From positions 17,765 to 81,764 of the forward strand of contig CAJTDL010000023.1 of the NCBI GenBank assembly GCA_910575035.1: a stretch of 64,000 nt of DNA. The letters run 5' to 3'. Below the pieces are notes generated by a model. It made no database searches. It was not told the origin of the DNA and saw only the letters and a program-made list of their open reading frames with translations. Shown here piece after piece: positions 1 through 8,539 of the stretch. Position 1 is the first letter of the stretch. Each line of letters begins with the position of its first letter. The position numbers and the translations under genes were made by a program. Origin of the DNA: Lachnospiraceae bacterium. Its GTDB lineage: Bacteria; Bacillota; Clostridia; Lachnospirales; Lachnospiraceae.

Positions 1-1
1 T

Positions 2-508
2 AGGAAGATTGCCTTTGTAGGGCCTGTTTATTCAACGGATTCTACAGGAAGGCGTGCATTGGAGCTGAGGAGGAAGTTTTTCAAGGATTATCTGGAGTGC
101 CATCAGGGAGAGGAGATTGAGGGCACGCTGCTGGATCTGGAATGGCAGGAGAATGACGTGGCTGAGTCAGTCATGGTGTATTTTAGGGAAATGAAGAAAG
201 GGGAGCAGAAGCCCACAGCTTTTTTTACATACAATGAGACAACGGCTATGGGGGTGCTTAGGGCCTTGCAGATTTTGGGCTATCAGGTGCCGGAGGATTA
301 CAGTATTTTAAGCTTTAACGATACGCTGCTGGCTACCCTGACCCAGCCCCAGCTTTCTGGCATTCGGATTAATATAGAAGAAATGGTGCAGAATGTGATC
401 CTGCTGTTGGAGCGGGTTACACGTGAGCCTGAGGCAATCCCATTGAGCATATCAGTGCCTTCCCTGTTGGTGGTTCGGGAGAGTGTGAAGCATTATTTGG
501 AAATCTAG
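2..508 (+). CDS. LacI-family transcriptional regulator, C-terminal part (5' end outside window)
   Basis: The frame is open from the first bases of the window, so only the C-terminal ~168 residues are present. It reads as the last part of the periplasmic-binding-protein-like effector domain of LacI/GalR regulators: an N-terminal IAFVGP strand, the PTAFFTYNETTAMGVLRAL segment that follows the hinge in this family, and DYSILSFNDTLLATLTQPQLS, the usual position of the FD(D/N) strand near the ligand pocket. The DNA-binding helix-turn-helix must lie upstream and cannot be seen. An internal TTG at 59 is not the real start because homology continues before it. Effector sugar and target genes cannot be assigned from this fragment. 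Confidence 0.85.
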   Translation, partial: RKIAFVGPVYSTDSTGRRALELRRKFFKDYLECHQGEEIEGTLLDLEWQENDVAESVMVYFREMKKGEQKPTAFFTYNETTAMGVLRALQILGYQVPEDYSILSFNDTLLATLTQPQLSGIRINIEEMVQNVILLLERVTREPEAIPLSISVPSLLVVRESVKHYLEI

Positions 509-559
509 GATTGACAGGAGCCCAAGATTATGAGATAGTAAGCAGAAAAGGATTCATGC

Positions 560-703
560 GTTAGTATTCATGGCTCAGGAATGCACTGAACTGCGTATTC
601 CATGATAGCATGATTCAGGAGTGAGGGGCGGTTTCTGCGAAGCAAAACTTTAAATACTGCCCCGAATTGTTGCTATGAGCGGCTCCAGGCCGTGAATAGT
701 AAC
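560..703 (+). mobile_element. Element A, copy 1 (MITE-like, 144 bp)
   Basis: Non-coding repeat with near-perfect terminal inverted repeats (GTTAGTATTCA at the left, TGAATAGTAAC at the right). Inside are two stem-loops, one around AATGCAC/GCGTATT and a larger one closed by GGGGCGG and CTGCCCC with an inner TTCTGCGAAGCAAAA hairpin. The element is flanked by GATTCATGC (551-559) and GATCCATGC (704-712), a 9-bp near duplication. Related copies lie at 2925-3069, 23873-24039, 42953-43238 and 46996-47547. It sits between the LacI-type gene and nadA. Confidence 0.85.
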
Positions 704-780
704 GATCCATGCCGCCACAGGCGGGATGCGTCCCTGTGCAGAAAACAGGGGCGCTAATAATACAGAAAGCAGGGGAAATT

Positions 781-1689
781 ATGTCAACGATAGATAAGAT
801 CAATGAATGGAAGCAAAAGCGGGATGCTGTTATTTTAGCCCATTACTATGTAAATGACGAGGTGCAGGAAATTGCAGATTATGTGGGGGATTCCTTTTAT
901 CTTAGTAAAATTGCCACCAAAGTGGAGGCGGAGACGATTTTGTTTTGCGGCGTGTCTTTTATGGGTGAGAGCGCCAAGATCCTGAACCCAGAAAAGACAG
1001 TGATTATGCCGGATATGATGGCAGACTGCCCTATGGCGCATATGGCGGATATTGGGAAAATCCAGGAAATGCGGGATCAGTACGAGGATCTGGCAGTGGT
1101 TTGCTATATCAATTCCACAGCCTTGCTTAAGACTTATTCGGATGTGTGCGTGACGTCATCCAATGCCCTTAAGATTGTACAGGAATTGCCGAACCAGCAT
1201 ATTTTCTTTATTCCAGATGAGAACCTGGGGCGTTATGTGGCTTCCCAGGTGCCAGAGAAGCATTTTATCTTTAACGATGGCTTTTGCCATGTACATAAGA
1301 GCATTCTGGCGGAAAATGTGAAGAAGGCCAAGGAAGCCCATCCCAATGCAGAGATTTTGGTGCACCCAGAATGCACGATGGATGTGGTTGCCCTGGCAGA
1401 TTATGTGGGGAGCACCTCTGGCATTATTGATTTTGCCACAGAGAGCAAAGGGGAGGAGTTTATCATTGGGACAGAAATGGGCGTGTTGTATGAGCTGAAG
1501 CTGAAGAATCCAAACAAGCGTTTTTATTCCGTGGGACACAGGCAGTTCTGCCCCAACATGAAGCGCATTACTTTAGAGAAGGTGGCAGATGCCTTAGAGC
1601 AGATGTTAAATACAGTAGAATTGAAAGAGGAAATACGGCTGAAGGCGCAGATGCCTTTGGAGCGGATGTTAGAATTAGGTTCCAAGTAA
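781..1689 (+). CDS. nadA: Quinolinate synthase NadA
   Basis: Condenses iminoaspartate with dihydroxyacetone phosphate to quinolinate in de novo NAD synthesis, using a [4Fe-4S] cluster. The 302-residue product has the family landmarks: AHYYVNDEVQEIADYVGDS near the N-terminus, the cluster cysteines in FCGVSFM, HPECTMDV and RQFCPNMKRI, and the MPDMMADCPMA segment. The ATG at 781 is preferred because an AGGGGAAATT ribosome site precedes it; an in-frame ATG at 709 would add 24 unrelated residues. Unlike many Clostridia, no nadB or nadC follows. The gene stands alone between element A copy 1 and an HD-GYP gene with its own promoter, so its promoter is unclear and may lie in or near the repeat. Confidence 0.95.
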   Translation: MSTIDKINEWKQKRDAVILAHYYVNDEVQEIADYVGDSFYLSKIATKVEAETILFCGVSFMGESAKILNPEKTVIMPDMMADCPMAHMADIGKIQEMRDQYEDLAVVCYINSTALLKTYSDVCVTSSNALKIVQELPNQHIFFIPDENLGRYVASQVPEKHFIFNDGFCHVHKSILAENVKKAKEAHPNAEILVHPECTMDVVALADYVGSTSGIIDFATESKGEEFIIGTEMGVLYELKLKNPNKRFYSVGHRQFCPNMKRITLEKVADALEQMLNTVELKEEIRLKAQMPLERMLELGSK

Positions 1690-1691
1690 CA

Positions 1692-1720
1692 TTGATTTTA
1701 TGGCAAGGATATGGTATGAT
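1692..1720 (+). promoter_or_regulatory. Sigma-A promoter for the HD-GYP regulator gene
   Basis: TTGATT at 1692-1697 and TATGAT at 1715-1720 are separated by exactly 17 bp. It lies directly after the nadA stop and 33 bp before the next start codon, so the HD-GYP gene can be transcribed independently. Confidence 0.7.
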
Positions 1721-1753
1721 AGGTGAGAACAGTATCATTGCAAAGGAGAAATT

Positions 1754-2842
1754 ATGGAAAGGAATACATTATTAATTGTAGACGATGTCGAAATGAATCG
1801 AGAAATGTTGAAATTTATCTTTGAAGATAGATTTGAGATCCTAGAAGCAGGCGACGGGGATACGACATTGCAGCTGATGGAAGAGCATGGCGACCGCATT
1901 GCCCTTCTGTTTTTAGACATCATTATGCCGGGCAAATCCGGATTAGATGTGCTGGAATATATGGCAGCGCATAGGTATATAGAATATATCCCAGTAATCA
2001 TTATCACAGGGGAAGAGTCTACAGATACAGCCGTTAAGGCGTATGAGTATGGTGCATCCGATATTGTGTATAAGCCCTTTGTGCCTCAGGTCATTATACA
2101 GCGTGCCCTGAACTTGATTGAATTGTTTTCCAACCGGATTGATATTGAGAATAAGCTGGAAGAGCGGACAAAGCAATTGAAGGAGAGCCAGGAGAAGCTG
2201 AAGAAGCAGAATGATTTCCTGATCAATGCCCTCAGTTCTGTCGTGGAATTCCGAAGCCTGGAATCTGGGGAGCATATCCAGAGGGTGAAGTACTACACAT
2301 GGATGCTGTTGAAGTACCTGGTTGCATCCTATCCAGAATATCACCTGACAGAGGATGCCGTGGACTTAATCGTGAGCGCTTCAGCGCTCCATGACCTTGG
2401 GAAAATCGCGATCCCAGACAATATCCTGCTGAAGCCTGGGAGGCTGACGAAGGAAGAATTTGAGGAGATGAAGAAGCATACCACCTATGGGTGTGAGCTT
2501 TTGGAGAACTTTAAGCAGGATGACGACGATTTTTATCAGTATTGTTATGAGATTTGCCGTTACCACCATGAGCGCTATGACGGGCGCGGGTATCCAGATG
2601 GGCTAAAAGGGGATGATATCCCGATATGGGCACAGGTGGTTGCGATTGCAGATGTATATGACGCGCTGGTAAGTAAGCGTGTGTATAAGGCGGCATATGC
2701 TTTGGATGAGGCGGCGCAGATGATCTTGAACGGGGAATGCGGCGTGTTTTCGCCAGTGATCCTGGATTGTTTCCAGCAGGCAAAAGAGGAGTTTTTCCAG
2801 GCGACGAAGATGAAATTATCCTTTGCAGATATAAAGAAGTAA
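1754..2842 (+). CDS. Response regulator with HD-GYP domain (probable c-di-GMP phosphodiesterase)
   Basis: 362 residues in three parts. Residues 1-122 form a receiver domain with the acidic pair in VDDVEM, phosphoacceptor Asp55 (FLDIIMPG) and the Thr/Lys switch residues (ITGEES, YKPF). Residues ~128-155 are a charged coiled coil. Residues ~158-350 are an HD-GYP domain with the HD pair in ALHDLGKIAIPD and the motif HHERYDGRGYPDG. HD-GYP proteins of the RpfG type hydrolyse cyclic di-GMP, so phosphorylation probably tunes second-messenger breakdown. No histidine kinase is adjacent, so the input is unknown. The start is fixed by AAAGGAG seven bases upstream, and a hairpin follows the stop. Confidence 0.9.
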   Translation: MERNTLLIVDDVEMNREMLKFIFEDRFEILEAGDGDTTLQLMEEHGDRIALLFLDIIMPGKSGLDVLEYMAAHRYIEYIPVIIITGEESTDTAVKAYEYGASDIVYKPFVPQVIIQRALNLIELFSNRIDIENKLEERTKQLKESQEKLKKQNDFLINALSSVVEFRSLESGEHIQRVKYYTWMLLKYLVASYPEYHLTEDAVDLIVSASALHDLGKIAIPDNILLKPGRLTKEEFEEMKKHTTYGCELLENFKQDDDDFYQYCYEICRYHHERYDGRGYPDGLKGDDIPIWAQVVAIADVYDALVSKRVYKAAYALDEAAQMILNGECGVFSPVILDCFQQAKEEFFQATKMKLSFADIKK

Positions 2843-2875
2843 CGATGGACGAAATAGAAGATTGGCAAGGAGTGT

Positions 2876-2909
2876 AAGGGGGAGTCCCGGGAGGGGGTTC
2901 CCTTTTTTA
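2876..2909 (+). terminator. Probable intrinsic terminator after the HD-GYP gene
   Basis: A G-rich arm (AAGGGGGAGTCCC) faces a C-containing arm (GGGTTCCCTT) and runs into TTTTTT. The pairing is imperfect but the position, 34 bases past the stop, fits. Confidence 0.5.
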
Positions 2910-2924
2910 TCTTGTAGGAAATTC

Positions 2925-3069
2925 GTTACTATTCATGGCTCAGGAATGCGCTGAACTGTGCATTCCGTGAGAACATGATTCAGGAGTGAGGGGCGATTTT
3001 TGTGAAGCAAAACTTTAAATATCGCCTCGAATTGTTGCTATGGGCAGCTCCCAGGCCGTGAATAGTAAC
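2925..3069 (+). mobile_element. Element A, copy 2 (MITE-like, with perfect 8-bp target duplication)
   Basis: 145-bp repeat bounded by perfect 11-bp inverted repeats GTTACTATTCA and TGAATAGTAAC. It is flanked on both sides by GGAAATTC (2917-2924 and 3070-3077), a perfect 8-bp duplication that marks it as a transposed unit. It contains the same internal hairpins as copy 1 (AATGCGC/GTGCATT and GGGGCGAT/ATCGCC). It lies just upstream of the murE promoter and encodes no protein. Confidence 0.9.
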
Positions 3070-3094
3070 GGAAATTCTCATAGGCGCACAAAAC

Positions 3095-3123
3095 TTGCCA
3101 AAATTTCAAATATATCTTATAAT
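3095..3123 (+). promoter_or_regulatory. Sigma-A promoter for murE and the following housekeeping run
   Basis: TTGCCA at 3095-3100, a 17-bp spacer and a consensus TATAAT at 3118-3123, 36 bp upstream of the murE start. Confidence 0.75.
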
Positions 3124-3158
3124 AAAACAAGTATGCAGTTTAGAAAAGGGGAATGGCA

Positions 3159-4634
3159 ATGGAAAAATTAGGAAGATTGTTGGAAGGGCTGGACTATACG
3201 CTTGTGCAGGGGACAAAAGAGGTTGAGATCACAAGCCTGGTGTATGATTCCAGAAGGGTTGTGGAGGGCTGCCTGTTTGTATGCATTAAGGGCGCAGTGG
3301 CAGATGGGCATGCCTTTGTGGAAGAGGCAGCCCAAAGGGGGGCTGCTGCTGTTATGGTGCAGGATGGGGTAAAGGCGCCAGAAGGGCTGACTGTAATCCA
3401 TGTGGAGGATACACGGTATGGGCTGGCAGTGGCTTCGGCTGCCTGGTTCCATCATCCGGCAGAGGAACTGAGAGTGATCGGAGTGACTGGGACGAAGGGG
3501 AAGACCACCACCACCTATATGGTGAAGTCTATCCTGGAGCATGCAGGGTATAAGGTAGGGCTGATTGGGACGATTGAAGCCGTGATTGGGGACAAGGCAA
3601 TACCTGCCAATAATACAACGCCAGAATCGTACATTGTACAGGATTATTTTCGCCGGATGGCAGACAGCGGATGCCAGTGCGTGGTGATGGAGGTATCCTC
3701 GCAGGGGCTGATGATGCACCGTACGGCAGGGTTTGTGTTTGACATTGGGATTTTTACCAATATTGAGCCAGACCATATCGGACCCAATGAGCACAGCTCT
3801 TTTGAGGAGTATATGGCCTGCAAGGGAATGCTGTTTCGCCAGTGTAGGGTTGGGATCGTGAACCGGGATGACAGGCATTGGGAGCAAGTGGTTGCAGGGC
3901 ATACCTGCTCCATAGAGACTTTTGGCTTTTCAGAAGAGGCAGACCTGCGGGCAGTGGATGCGCAGCTTTTGAAAAGGCCGGGGTATCTGGGTGTGTCTTA
4001 CCATGCAAAAGGCCTGGTGGATATGGACGTGGAATTGGATGTGCCAGGTAAATTCAGTATTTACAATTCTTTGACGGCCATTGCCATTTGCCGCCATTTC
4101 CAGGTGGCGCCAGAGGATATCTGGCAATCCCTGAAGGCGGCGAAGGTAAAGGGCAGGATTGAGATGGTGAAGGTATCAGATGATTTTACCCTGATGATTG
4201 ATTATGCCCACAATTCCATGAGCCTGGAGAGCCTGCTGGCTACCCTGAAGGAATATAAGCCTGCCAGGCTGGTGTGCCTGTTTGGCTGCGGCGGCAACCG
4301 TTCCAGGCTGCGGCGGTATGAGATGGGTGAGGTGTCTGGCCGGTTGGCGGATTTGTCCATTATCACCTCGGATAACCCGCGGTTTGAAGATCCGCAGGCC
4401 ATTCTGGACGATATTAAAGTGGGCATGGCAAAAACGGATGGGGAATATGTGGAGATTATTGACCGGAAGGAAGCCATCAAGTATGCCATTTCCCACGGGC
4501 AGCCTGGGGATGTGATCGTGCTTGCCGGAAAGGGACACGAAGACTATCAGGAGATTAAGGGGAAAAAATACCCTATGGATGAACGGGTGCTGATACAGGA
4601 GGTTTTAAGCGAGCTGGCGCAGGGAAGTAGGTGA
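3159..4634 (+). CDS. murE: UDP-N-acetylmuramoyl-tripeptide synthetase (MurE)
   Basis: ATP-dependent ligase adding the third peptide residue to UDP-MurNAc-L-Ala-D-Glu in cytoplasmic peptidoglycan synthesis. Of 491 residues, the first ~100 bind the UDP-sugar (SLVYDSRRV), followed by the Mur ATPase loop GVTGTKGKTTTTYMV, the NNTTPES and EVSSQGL segments, and the carbamylated-lysine region. The C-terminal domain carries TSDNPRFEDP; the DNPR signature is typical of meso-diaminopimelate-adding enzymes, whereas lysine adders have a different motif. The ATG at 3159 is chosen because the AAAAGGGG ribosome site ends too near the ATG at 3153. priA follows 7 bp downstream. MurE here is outside a division/cell-wall cluster. 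Confidence 0.93.
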   Translation: MEKLGRLLEGLDYTLVQGTKEVEITSLVYDSRRVVEGCLFVCIKGAVADGHAFVEEAAQRGAAAVMVQDGVKAPEGLTVIHVEDTRYGLAVASAAWFHHPAEELRVIGVTGTKGKTTTTYMVKSILEHAGYKVGLIGTIEAVIGDKAIPANNTTPESYIVQDYFRRMADSGCQCVVMEVSSQGLMMHRTAGFVFDIGIFTNIEPDHIGPNEHSSFEEYMACKGMLFRQCRVGIVNRDDRHWEQVVAGHTCSIETFGFSEEADLRAVDAQLLKRPGYLGVSYHAKGLVDMDVELDVPGKFSIYNSLTAIAICRHFQVAPEDIWQSLKAAKVKGRIEMVKVSDDFTLMIDYAHNSMSLESLLATLKEYKPARLVCLFGCGGNRSRLRRYEMGEVSGRLADLSIITSDNPRFEDPQAILDDIKVGMAKTDGEYVEIIDRKEAIKYAISHGQPGDVIVLAGKGHEDYQEIKGKKYPMDERVLIQEVLSELAQGSR

Positions 4635-4641
4635 TGCGGCA

Positions 4642-6885
4642 ATGTCAGAATATGCAAATATTGTTATTGACATTTCTCATGAAAAATTGGATAAAATATT
4701 TCAATATCAGATACCTGAGCCTTTGCGCGGCGAAATTTCAGTGGGGATGCGGGTGAAAATCCCCTTTGGGATGGGAAACCGTGAAACCACAGGCTATGTG
4801 GTGGGATTAGCAGACGAGGCTTCCTATGACCCGGAGAAGATTAAGGAAATCAAGGGCGTAGTGCCAGGCAGCGTTTCCATTGAATCCCAGCTGATTGCCC
4901 TGGCGGACTGGATGCGGGAGAATTATGGCGGGACCATGAACCATGCCTTGAAGACTGTCCTTCCCATCAAACAGAAAACAGCAGAGAAAAAGCAGCGCTT
5001 TGTGGTATTGGCTGTGAGCCGGGAGGAAGCAGCGGGGCAGCTTGCCCTGTTTGAAAAAAAGCATTACACGGCGCGGGCAAGGCTTCTGTCAGCTCTGCTG
5101 GAGCAAAGCCCTATTCCCTATGATGTGGTAGTGGTGAAGCTGAATATTTCTGTTGCCGTGATCCGTGCCATGAAAAAGACGGGGATTTTGCGTGTGGAGG
5201 AAAAGCGTTTATACCGCAGCCCCTTTGGGGAAATCAAGCAGGAGGAAAAGCTGCTGATATTGAACGAAGGGCAGCAAAAGGCTGTGGAGCATATCTGGCA
5301 GGAATGGGAGCAGGGGTACCGCCATACCTATCTGATCCATGGGGTGACAGGAAGCGGGAAGACGGCTGTGTATATTGAGTTGATTGACCGTATCGTAAAG
5401 GCAGGGAAGCAGGCCATCGTGCTGATACCAGAAATTGCATTGACTTACCAGACAGTGGAGCGGTTTTACCAGCGTTTTGGGGAACGGGTGTCTATCCTGA
5501 ATTCTAAAATGTCAGCTGGGGAGCGCTATGACCAGTTTGAGCGGGCAAGCCAGGGTCAGGTGGATGTGATGATCGGGCCGCGTTCCGCCTTGTTCACACC
5601 TTTTTCAAATCTTGGCGTTATTATTATAGATGAGGAGCATGAATCCAGCTATAAGAGCGAAACGCTGCCCCGTTACCATGCCAGGGAAACAGCCATTGCC
5701 CGTGCCAAGATGGCGCAAGCCAGCGTTGTGCTTGGCTCTGCTACGCCTTCTATTGACAGCTATTATAGGGCGAAGCAAGGGGAATATGTGCTTTTGGAGC
5801 TGGACAAGAGGATTGAGGAAAAGCCGTTGCCAGTTTGCCATATGGTGGATCTGCGGGAAGAACTGAAAAAGGGCAACCGTTCCATTTTAAGCGAGAAGCT
5901 GCAGGCGCTGCTGGGGCAGCGGCTAAGCAGCGGCCAGCAGGCCATGCTGTTTTTGAACCGACGGGGGATGGCAAGCTTTATTACCTGCCGTTCCTGTGGG
6001 TATGTGCCAAAATGCCCCCATTGTGATGTGTCTTTGAGCCAGCATAACAATGGGAAGGCGGTGTGCCATTACTGCGGCTATGAGGAGCCTGTTCCGGAGG
6101 TGTGCCCGGAATGTGGGTCTGGGTATATCAGCGGCTTTAAGGCGGGAACCCAGAAGATTGAGGAGGTTGTGAAAAACAGGTTTCCCAAGGCCAGGGTGCT
6201 GCGGATGGATTTTGACACTACCCGGAAAAAGGATGGGTACGAGAAGATTTTGTCGGCCTTTTCCAATCAGGAGGCAGACATATTGATTGGCACACAGATG
6301 ATTGTGAAGGGGCATGATTTTCCAAATGTGACGCTGGTGGGCGTATTGGCGGCGGATCTGTCGCTGCATATCAGTGATTACCGGGCGGCAGAGCGGACCT
6401 TTCAGCTGATTACCCAGGCGGCAGGAAGGGCTGGGCGGGGGAGGCAGCCAGGGGAAGTGGTGATACAGACCTATAGCCCAGAACACTATTGCATGAAGCT
6501 TTCCCAGAGCCAGGATTATAAGAAGTTTTATGAAACGGAGATTGCTTATCGGGCATTGCTGCATTATCCGCCCTGCGGGCATATGATGGTAATGCTTGTG
6601 GCTTCAGGGGATGAGATGACAGCGTCCCTGAGCATGGAGCTTTTGGCAGGGAAGATCCGGCAGGCTAAGGAGAATGGTAAGCTGCAGGGCTTGTCGGTGA
6701 TTGGGCCAGCCAGCCCTTCGGTGGCGAAAATTAAGGATATTTACCGAAAGGTGATGTACTTTAAGCATGGGGACTACCAGGAACTGGTGGAAATCAAGGA
6801 TGTGCTGGAGCAATTTGTAAACCGTCATCGGGAGTTTGCAAATGTGATGGTGCAGTTTGATTTTAATCCTATGAGTGGGTTTTAG
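4642..6885 (+). CDS. priA: Primosomal protein N' (replication restart helicase PriA)
   Basis: Superfamily 2 helicase that recognises stalled forks and reloads the replisome. At 747 residues it has full family length. The N-terminal ~110 residues form the 3'-DNA-binding domain. Helicase motifs include Walker A GVTGSGKTAVYIELI, the DEEH box in IIIDEEHESSYKS, and LGSATPSIDSYY. Eight zinc-binding cysteines follow, in CRSCGYVPKCPHC and CHYCGYEEPVPEVCPEC. Motif VI is QAAGRAGRG. It lies 7 bp after murE and 56 bp before def, as expected for an operon. Nothing unusual was seen. Confidence 0.97.
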   Translation: MSEYANIVIDISHEKLDKIFQYQIPEPLRGEISVGMRVKIPFGMGNRETTGYVVGLADEASYDPEKIKEIKGVVPGSVSIESQLIALADWMRENYGGTMNHALKTVLPIKQKTAEKKQRFVVLAVSREEAAGQLALFEKKHYTARARLLSALLEQSPIPYDVVVVKLNISVAVIRAMKKTGILRVEEKRLYRSPFGEIKQEEKLLILNEGQQKAVEHIWQEWEQGYRHTYLIHGVTGSGKTAVYIELIDRIVKAGKQAIVLIPEIALTYQTVERFYQRFGERVSILNSKMSAGERYDQFERASQGQVDVMIGPRSALFTPFSNLGVIIIDEEHESSYKSETLPRYHARETAIARAKMAQASVVLGSATPSIDSYYRAKQGEYVLLELDKRIEEKPLPVCHMVDLREELKKGNRSILSEKLQALLGQRLSSGQQAMLFLNRRGMASFITCRSCGYVPKCPHCDVSLSQHNNGKAVCHYCGYEEPVPEVCPECGSGYISGFKAGTQKIEEVVKNRFPKARVLRMDFDTTRKKDGYEKILSAFSNQEADILIGTQMIVKGHDFPNVTLVGVLAADLSLHISDYRAAERTFQLITQAAGRAGRGRQPGEVVIQTYSPEHYCMKLSQSQDYKKFYETEIAYRALLHYPPCGHMMVMLVASGDEMTASLSMELLAGKIRQAKENGKLQGLSVIGPASPSVAKIKDIYRKVMYFKHGDYQELVEIKDVLEQFVNRHREFANVMVQFDFNPMSGF

Positions 6886-6941
6886 CGGCAAAAATGGAAG
6901 GGTGTGGAATGTGCCTTTCGAAAAAATAGGAGGATAGAGAG

Positions 6942-7418
6942 ATGGCATTAAGGACAATTCGTCAGCTTGGAGACGAGGTATTGACAAAGAAGTGTCGGGA
7001 AGTGAAGGAGATGACACCCAGGATTCGGGAGTTGATTGAGGATATGAAAGAAACGATGTATGACGCCAATGGCGTTGGCCTTGCTGCTCCCCAGGTGGGG
7101 GTTTTAAGGAGGGTCGTGGTGATTGATGTGGGAGAAGGCCCGATTGTGCTGGTAAATCCGCAGATCTTAGAGACAAGGGGGGAAAAGACAGAGGATGAGG
7201 CGTGTTTGAGCCTTCCAGGAAAAGCAGGGCAGGTAACAAGGCCGGCTTATGTGAAGGTAGAGGCCTTGAATGAAGACATGGAGAAGGTGGAGCTGGAAGG
7301 GGAAGATCTGTTGGCGCGGGCATTTTGCCATGAAATTGACCATTTGGATGGGCACATGTATGTGGAAAAGGTGGAGGGGGAGCTGCATGATGTGGTGTAT
7401 GAGGAGGATGAGGCGTAG
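6942..7418 (+). CDS. def: Peptide deformylase
   Basis: Removes the formyl group from nascent N-terminal methionine. The 158 residues carry the three conserved motifs: NGVGLAAPQVG, DEACLSLPG (the metal-ligating cysteine) and FCHEIDHLDGH (two metal histidines and the catalytic glutamate). Motif 2 reads EACLS instead of the usual EGCLS, a conservative change. An AGGAGG-like site precedes the ATG. The fmt gene for the opposing formylation reaction lies 129 bp downstream, the standard def-fmt pairing. Confidence 0.96.
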   Translation: MALRTIRQLGDEVLTKKCREVKEMTPRIRELIEDMKETMYDANGVGLAAPQVGVLRRVVVIDVGEGPIVLVNPQILETRGEKTEDEACLSLPGKAGQVTRPAYVKVEALNEDMEKVELEGEDLLARAFCHEIDHLDGHMYVEKVEGELHDVVYEEDEA

Positions 7419-7547
7419 GGAGCCTTTGCAGAGGGCGCCGCTATGGCATTAAAATCGGCCTGGCAGGCTTAAAATCCATCCTGCGTTATGATCTGCGTAT
7501 CAGGCGCTGGCATACTGGTGAAAGAATGAAGGGAGGAAAAATGGAAA

Positions 7548-8525
7548 ATGAAGATTATTTTTATGGGAACGCCGGATTTTTCGGTAGGGACATTGGAAAG
7601 GCTGTTGGAGGCAGGGCATGAGATTATGCTGGTGGTAACGCAGCCGGATAAGGCGAGGGGGAGAGGGAAAAAGGTACAGTATTCGCCAGTGAAGGAAGCG
7701 GCGCTGGCGCATGGGCTGGAGGTGTATCAGCCTAAGAGGATACGGGAAGAGGAATGCGTGGCGTATTTGAAGGGGTATGAGGCTGATATTGCCGTAGTGG
7801 TGGCGTTTGGGCAGATATTGCCAAAGGAGATATTGGAAATGCCAAGGTATGGGTGCGTGAATGTGCATGCATCGCTGCTGCCAAAGTATCGGGGTGCTTC
7901 CCCCATCCAGTGGGCTGTCATACAGGGGGAAGACGTAACTGGGGTTACGACGATGCGGATGGATGAGGGGCTGGATACAGGGGATATAATCCTGCAGCAG
8001 GAGGTAAGGCTGCGGGAGGATGAGACAGGCGGCAGCCTGTTTGAGCGGCTGAGCCAGGCAGGGGCGGAGCTTTGCGTGAAGACTTTGGAGGCGATTGGCC
8101 AGGGGACAGCAGTTTATACGCCGCAGGATCATGAAGAGGCTACGCATACAACAATCATTAACAAGCAGTTGGGGAAGATTGACTGGAATATGCCAGCGAA
8201 GGAGCTGGAGTGCCTGGTGCGGGGGCTGAATCCCTGGCCTAGCGCCTATACGTCATTAAATGGGAAGGTTTTGAAGATATGGAAGGCTTCTTGGCTGCCG
8301 CAGCCCCTGGAAAAGGCAGGGGAAAAAGAGGAGGCGGCCAATGGCGGGAGTGGCCAAAAGGCTCAGCCGGGGACGGTTTTGGAAGCTGGCAAGGGGGGCT
8401 GGAAGGTTCAGGCAGGGCAAGGGATTCTGGTATTGGAAGAGGTTCAGCTGGAAGGGAAGAGGAGGATGGCGGCAAATGATTTTTTGCGGGGCTTCCCGGT
8501 AGAAGCTGGGCAGAAATTTGAGTAA
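7548..8525 (+). CDS. fmt: Methionyl-tRNA formyltransferase
   Basis: Formylates initiator Met-tRNA with 10-formyl-tetrahydrofolate. The 325 residues begin with the transferase fold (MGTPDFSVGTLERL, TQPDKARGRGKK) and include the catalytic block NVHASLLPKYRGASPIQWA and DTGDIIL. The C-terminal tRNA-binding barrel starts near residue 205. It holds a stretch rich in Gly, Glu and Lys at about residues 250-280 (AGEKEEAANGGSGQ) that looks like a lineage-specific loop insertion. The ATG at 7548 follows GGGAGG; a nearby ATG at 7541 is out of frame. The next gene begins 14 bp later. Confidence 0.96.
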   Translation: MKIIFMGTPDFSVGTLERLLEAGHEIMLVVTQPDKARGRGKKVQYSPVKEAALAHGLEVYQPKRIREEECVAYLKGYEADIAVVVAFGQILPKEILEMPRYGCVNVHASLLPKYRGASPIQWAVIQGEDVTGVTTMRMDEGLDTGDIILQQEVRLREDETGGSLFERLSQAGAELCVKTLEAIGQGTAVYTPQDHEEATHTTIINKQLGKIDWNMPAKELECLVRGLNPWPSAYTSLNGKVLKIWKASWLPQPLEKAGEKEEAANGGSGQKAQPGTVLEAGKGGWKVQAGQGILVLEEVQLEGKRRMAANDFLRGFPVEAGQKFE

Positions 8526-8539
8526 AAGGAGTGATGGAT

